Source: Clostridia bacterium
GTDB taxonomy: Bacteria; Bacillota; Clostridia; Oscillospirales; Acutalibacteraceae
Assembly: GCA_900763035.1 (NCBI GenBank)
Contig: CAAFIS010000195.1
Location: 1 to 10,252 of the forward strand
Reading direction: 5' to 3'
Length of the DNA stretch: 10,252 bases
In this document: positions 6,962-10,252 of the stretch, piece by piece
Layout: each line of letters starts with the position of its first letter
Position numbering within the stretch: the stretch's first letter is position 1
The notes under the pieces: generated by a model
Told to the model about the DNA's origin: nothing
Database searches by the model: none
What the model saw: the letters and a program-made list of their open reading frames with translations, nothing else
Position numbers and translations under genes: made by a program

Positions 6962-8148
6962 TGGCCAACCGGACGGACGAGCTGTTCCAAAGCTACTACG
7001 ACAAGGGGAAGGCACAGCTCGACGAGCAATACAGCCGCAGGCGGCAGCAGGACGACCGGACGCTGGCCGCCCTCGGCGATGCGATCGACCGCGGCGCGCA
7101 GACCGCCGGTGAGCAATACCGGCAGCGGATAGACGATGCGCCGACGCAGCTGCGCGAGCAGCTCGACCTCAATGACCTTGACGAGCGTGTGCAGCGCCGC
7201 CAGCTGGCGGAAAGCATGGCCAACGCCGGACTGACCGACAGCGGCCTCAATCGCACGCAGCAGACCGCGCTGTCGCTGCAACGGGGCAACGCCGATGCGG
7301 CCAGCCGCCGCAGCAGCGAGGAGCATGTGCGCGCCGCGCAGAACGCCATCGACCAGATCTTGGCCGACGCAGCACAGCAGAAGGCGCAGCAGGAGGCAAA
7401 CGCCCGCAGCACGACGGACACGTGGTATCAAAACGCGCTGGACAGTCTGGCCGGCAGCGCACGCAGCGCCGCATCGCAGGACTATCATGCCGAGCAGCAG
7501 GCAGCGGCCGACATCGCCAAGGCAAAGCTGGCCGAGGAAACGGTCCGGTACAAGGCAGCGATGGAGGCCGCGACGAAGCAGAGCGACAACAGCGAGGCGC
7601 GCAGCAAATACGCGCAGGCGCTGATGAGCACCAGCAAGGGCGGCTACAGCGAGAAAAACGCGTGGGCGGCCGCCTATGCCCGCTATCCCACCGGGGACGA
7701 AAAGACGAACACCTATTACACGGCCTACAACAACGCGATGAACAACGGCTATTCGGAGCAGCAGGCCGAGGCGATCGCCGAGGCCGCCGTGAACGGCACC
7801 GACCCCACCGCGACGCTGGCGAAGATGAAGGCGAAGGAGATCGTCGGGGTGAAGAACGTGCTGCAGGACGGGAACGCGTGGGACAGCATCGTCAACGCGC
7901 TTTTCAAATCCGGCGATGATGACGGCAAATACGTTTACGAGGCCGTCGGGCGCAAGCTGGCCAAGGACGACACCTACAATGCGGCGAGCACGGCCGAAAA
8001 GAAATACATCAAGGCCGTCGCCGTCGGCAATTCCCTGCGGGCGAAGTTCGGCAAAGACCCGGCGCGGCTGGAGCGTATGCTGCATGCCGTATCCGACAAA
8101 TTCACCGACGACGAGTATCTGGCGATGGCCGAGGCGGCAGGGCTGTAA
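6961..8148 (+). CDS. Probable internal virion / DNA ejection protein
   Basis: 395 residues with no cysteine seen. Residues 1-215 are almost continuous Ala/Gln/Arg/Glu-rich helix, likely coiled coil: QYSRRRQQDDRTLAALGD, then a conserved-looking block AESMANAGLTDSGLNRTQQ (83-101), then ALSLQRGNADAASRR. I recall the 'GLxxSGLNxTQQTAxxxQ' block from uncharacterised phage proteins that follow tail hub genes. Residues ~225-395 form a second domain with more order: GGYSEKNAWAAAYARYP, NTYYTAYNNAMNNGYSEQQ, then mixed helix to the end. No signal peptide or transmembrane helix is visible. Short-tailed phages store helix-rich internal proteins in the head and eject them before the DNA (P22 gp7/16/20, T7 gp14/15/16). 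The position after the nozzle and before a much larger protein fits that role. It could instead be a tail-fibre-associated or other structural protein; sequence alone does not settle it. Confidence 0.55.
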   Translation: MANRTDELFQSYYDKGKAQLDEQYSRRRQQDDRTLAALGDAIDRGAQTAGEQYRQRIDDAPTQLREQLDLNDLDERVQRRQLAESMANAGLTDSGLNRTQQTALSLQRGNADAASRRSSEEHVRAAQNAIDQILADAAQQKAQQEANARSTTDTWYQNALDSLAGSARSAASQDYHAEQQAAADIAKAKLAEETVRYKAAMEAATKQSDNSEARSKYAQALMSTSKGGYSEKNAWAAAYARYPTGDEKTNTYYTAYNNAMNNGYSEQQAEAIAEAAVNGTDPTATLAKMKAKEIVGVKNVLQDGNAWDSIVNALFKSGDDDGKYVYEAVGRKLAKDDTYNAASTAEKKYIKAVAVGNSLRAKFGKDPARLERMLHAVSDKFTDDEYLAMAEAAGL

Positions 8149-8156
8149 CACGGCAC

Positions 8157-8163
8157 AGGAGGG
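8157..8163 (+). promoter_or_regulatory. Ribosome binding site for the large C-terminal gene
   Basis: AGGAGGG lies six bases before the ATG at 8170, in the 21-base gap after the TAA at 8146-8148. It supports a separate start for the downstream gene although both genes are in the same reading frame. Confidence 0.75.
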
Positions 8164-8169
8164 AACAGG

Positions 8170-10252
8170 ATGGCAAGCAGGGATGTGATCGAGCAGGTGG
8201 CTCTACGGGCAAAGCAGAGCGCCGCATCCGGCAGCAGGAAGGGCGCGTCGCAGCAGGTGATCGACGCCGTGCGGGAGCGGGCGCAGAAGGCCGCCGGCAC
8301 CGTGACCGACAGCGGCTATGTCGACCCGCGCCCGTTCGTCGGTCTCAGCACGGAAACGGACGGCAGCCGTTACGAGGTGCCCGCCGGGAGCACGACCAAA
8401 AGCAGCAGCGGCAAAACGACCGGTTTTACCATGCCGCCGAAGAAGTCCGCCATCGCCGGTGCAGAGCTGTCCCCCGAGCAAAAGCTGGAGCAGCTGGGGC
8501 AGAGCCTGTCGAAAAAATGGAAAGACAAAATGCAACTCGGCACCCTTGACGACGTGTCCGCCCTTCGCCGCAGCGACCCGCTGACCGCGATCAAGGCGCA
8601 GCGCCAAGCGCGCATGGATGCCCTCAAGCAGGAGCTGGAGCAGTTCGGCCCGGACGACCTGATCACGAAAGCCGACGAGATCCGGCAGAAGGAAAAGGAA
8701 CTGCTCGCGCTGGAGAAAGAGAACAAGAAGTCCGACTTCGAGCAGCTGGGCGCCTACCTGAACGAGCAGCAGCTCGCCCGCGCGAAGCAGCGCCAGCAGC
8801 AGGAGCTAAACGACGGCAAGAGCCATCCCCTCGGCCATCTGGCGACAAGCTACGTCGGCGGCGTGTCCGACTGGGTGCAGGGCGTGGTGGACGCGATCGA
8901 CGGCATCATGCCGGGCGAACAGGAGCTGCCCGCGCTGCAGCCGTTCCGGTACGTCAAGCAGGCGATCGAGAACGTGATCGAGAACTACGGCGACACCGTC
9001 GACCCGACCGCGCGCAAATACGGCGAGATGATCGCCCGCGGCATCGGCTACTCCACGCCAAGCGCCGTGGCAGCCATGCTGCCGGGCGTGCAGGGGCTGT
9101 CCGCCGCTGCGGGCGGCGGCGTGACCGGGCTGCTGAAAAACCCGTCGTTCTGGATGAGCGCCGTGCCGACCTACGGTTCATCCTATGCCGATGCCAAAAA
9201 CGACGGCGCAGACGAATTACAGGCGCAGGCGATGGCGATCCTCAACGGCTTTGCCGGAGCGGCGGTCGAGGTCGGCGGCGGCATCGAGCAGATCCCGAAT
9301 TCCGAGCCAGGCATCAAAACGTGGATCAAGGGGATGCTCGACGAAGGCAAGGAGGAAGTGCTGCAGGGCGTCATCGAGCAGCTGGCCAAAAAGGTCGTGT
9401 ACGACCACGATCGGGCGTTCTACAGTTTGACCGACGAGGACGCGCTGATCAACCCGAGCCGGGCGGCGCAGGAGTTCCTTGGCGGCGCGCTGGTGGGCGG
9501 CGTGCTCGGCGGCGCGCAGACCGCCACGCAGGCGATCGCGCGCTACAGCGGCTACAGCCAGATCGGGCAGACCGTCATGCAAAGCGAGGGCGGCGTGGAA
9601 ACGGCGCTGTCCATCGGTCTGGCCAACGCCAAAACGACCGAGGAGTATCAGGCGGCGCTGCGGATGGCGAAGGATATCGAAAAGGGCAAAGCCCCCAGCA
9701 CCTATGCCGTCGGCAAGCTGGTCGCCGACAGCCAGAGCGAACAGGCCGTGCGGTCGCGCCAGATCAACAGTCTGCTGATGAAGTCGGCCGAAGAATACAA
9801 AGCATCGACGGAAACGGCGGATGCCGTGGCGGCCGTGGCCGTGCGTTTCGGCCGGCCGATCGTGTTCGGCGACCCGGAGAAGCTGAACGGTGCGGCCGGG
9901 CTGTACGATGCCGACAGCGACGTGATCAAAGTCAGCCCGAAACTGACGACGCACGAGGCAGTCGATTTCGTCTTGAAGCACGAGCTGACGCACGCCATCG
10001 AGGGCAGCGAAACGTATGCCGACCTTGCCGCCCTCGTCCGGCAGCAGATGGGCGAGGAAGGCTTTGCCGCCGCGGTGGAAAAGACGGCCGAGCAGCGCCG
10101 TGCCGCCGGGGACGAAAGCGGCGCGCAGAGCGCAGAAAAAGAGGTCATCGCCGACTGGATCGGCAATAACCTCTTTCGGAAGGGGTTCGCGGACAAGGTG
10201 ACGGCCAAAAGCCGGACCCTCGGCGAACAGTTCTATCGGGCATTGTGGAACG
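8170..10252 (+). CDS. Large ejected/polyvalent protein with zincin peptidase domain (3' truncated)
   Basis: Frame 1 stays open from the ATG to the window edge: at least 694 residues, the end outside. Order of parts: residues 1-97, charged then Ser/Thr/Gly linker; ~98-217, coiled coil (LKQELEQFGPDD, EIRQKEKELLALEKEN); ~218-460, hydrophobic, Gly/Ala-rich region with SAVAAMLPGVQGLSAAAGG (298-316) and FLGGALVGGVLGGA (436-449), separated by a helical block including DEGKEEVLQGVIEQL (391-405); ~555-694, a metallopeptidase-like domain. The last has FGRPIVFGDPE near 560, YDADSDVIKVSP, then HELTH at 604-608 and EVIADWIG at 658-665. HExxH binds zinc, and the later Glu (E658) is a candidate third ligand; family knowledge: such 'HELTHxIE' zincins occur in phage polyvalent proteins injected into the cell with DNA. 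The active site appears intact. Likely role (inference): stored in the virion, interacting with the membrane on entry and cutting a host or phage target. Further domains may lie downstream. Confidence 0.7.
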   Translation, partial: MASRDVIEQVALRAKQSAASGSRKGASQQVIDAVRERAQKAAGTVTDSGYVDPRPFVGLSTETDGSRYEVPAGSTTKSSSGKTTGFTMPPKKSAIAGAELSPEQKLEQLGQSLSKKWKDKMQLGTLDDVSALRRSDPLTAIKAQRQARMDALKQELEQFGPDDLITKADEIRQKEKELLALEKENKKSDFEQLGAYLNEQQLARAKQRQQQELNDGKSHPLGHLATSYVGGVSDWVQGVVDAIDGIMPGEQELPALQPFRYVKQAIENVIENYGDTVDPTARKYGEMIARGIGYSTPSAVAAMLPGVQGLSAAAGGGVTGLLKNPSFWMSAVPTYGSSYADAKNDGADELQAQAMAILNGFAGAAVEVGGGIEQIPNSEPGIKTWIKGMLDEGKEEVLQGVIEQLAKKVVYDHDRAFYSLTDEDALINPSRAAQEFLGGALVGGVLGGAQTATQAIARYSGYSQIGQTVMQSEGGVETALSIGLANAKTTEEYQAALRMAKDIEKGKAPSTYAVGKLVADSQSEQAVRSRQINSLLMKSAEEYKASTETADAVAAVAVRFGRPIVFGDPEKLNGAAGLYDADSDVIKVSPKLTTHEAVDFVLKHELTHAIEGSETYADLAALVRQQMGEEGFAAAVEKTAEQRRAAGDESGAQSAEKEVIADWIGNNLFRKGFADKVTAKSRTLGEQFYRALWN

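Noticed and set aside
6937..8151. 404-codon antisense open frame covering the whole ejection-protein gene, with other long minus-strand frames at 249-1466, 1559-2605, 2927-3943 and 4799-5758.
   Set aside because: High-G+C coding DNA rarely contains the sense codons that make antisense stops. The translated products are Arg/Leu/His/Val-rich with no recognisable domain, they have no ordered ribosome binding sites, and they exactly shadow well-supported + strand genes.
8146..8169. The ejection protein and the large peptidase protein are in the same frame, separated only by one TAA and seven sense codons, so stop readthrough could fuse them.
   Set aside because: TAA is the least leaky stop, and an AGGAGGG six bases before ATG 8170 gives a clear independent start. 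No readthrough context is evident; in-frame spacing has a one-in-three chance.
9321..10169. 282-codon + strand open frame inside the large peptidase gene.
   Set aside because: Arg/Gly/Ala-rich composition typical of out-of-frame reading of high-G+C genes. The frame-1 reading gives a coherent protein with a zincin motif over the same bases.
1..10252. Search for tRNAs, terminators, promoters, CRISPR repeats, attachment sites, diversity-generating or defence systems.
   Set aside because: No gap between genes exceeds 21 bases, and nothing within the genes reads as a tRNA, a hairpin followed by a T run, or a spaced repeat array. The block appears to be the interior of one late operon whose promoter and terminator lie outside.

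Overview
The window is a compact block of tailed-phage (Caudoviricetes) virion genes. All eleven genes are on the + strand, packed end to end with gaps of at most 21 nt or overlaps of 1-4 nt. No host gene, RNA gene, integrase, IS element, CRISPR array, promoter or terminator is visible. High G+C (roughly 60% by eye), strong AGGAGG-type ribosome binding sites before nearly every gene, and recalled protein similarities point to a phage or prophage of a high-G+C Firmicute, plausibly a gut clostridium of the Oscillospiraceae type. The host is inferred, not shown.

Layout: (1) 1-219, the C-terminal end of the large terminase subunit. (2) 223-623, two small uncharacterised proteins, one a predicted coiled coil. 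(3) 636-1457, a scaffold-like protein with a strongly acidic N-terminus. (4) 1470-1637, a 55-residue unknown protein coupled to the next gene. (5) 1634-2584, an HK97-fold major capsid protein. (6) 2604-2975, a probable head-completion/adaptor protein. (7) 2990-4813, the portal protein, with a GTG start. (8) 4829-6961, a large protein resembling the beta-propeller nozzle/hub of short-tailed phages (P22 gp10 / T7 gp12 type). (9) 6961-8148, a Cys-free, helix-rich probable ejection protein. (10) 8170 to the right edge, a very large protein running off the window, with coiled coil, glycine-rich hydrophobic stretches and a zincin metallopeptidase motif (HELTH). It looks like the phage 'polyvalent' proteins injected with the DNA.

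How it works together (inference): scaffold and capsid protein assemble the procapsid on the portal, the terminase packages DNA through the portal, the small adaptor and the nozzle close the vertex, and the last two proteins are probably stored in the particle and delivered at infection. There is no tape-measure, tail-tube or tail-terminator gene between portal and nozzle, which favours a short (podovirus-like) tail. Three things stand out: the portal gene lies downstream of the capsid gene instead of next to the terminase; no maturation protease lies between terminase and capsid; and the last gene carries a peptidase domain behind probable membrane-active segments.
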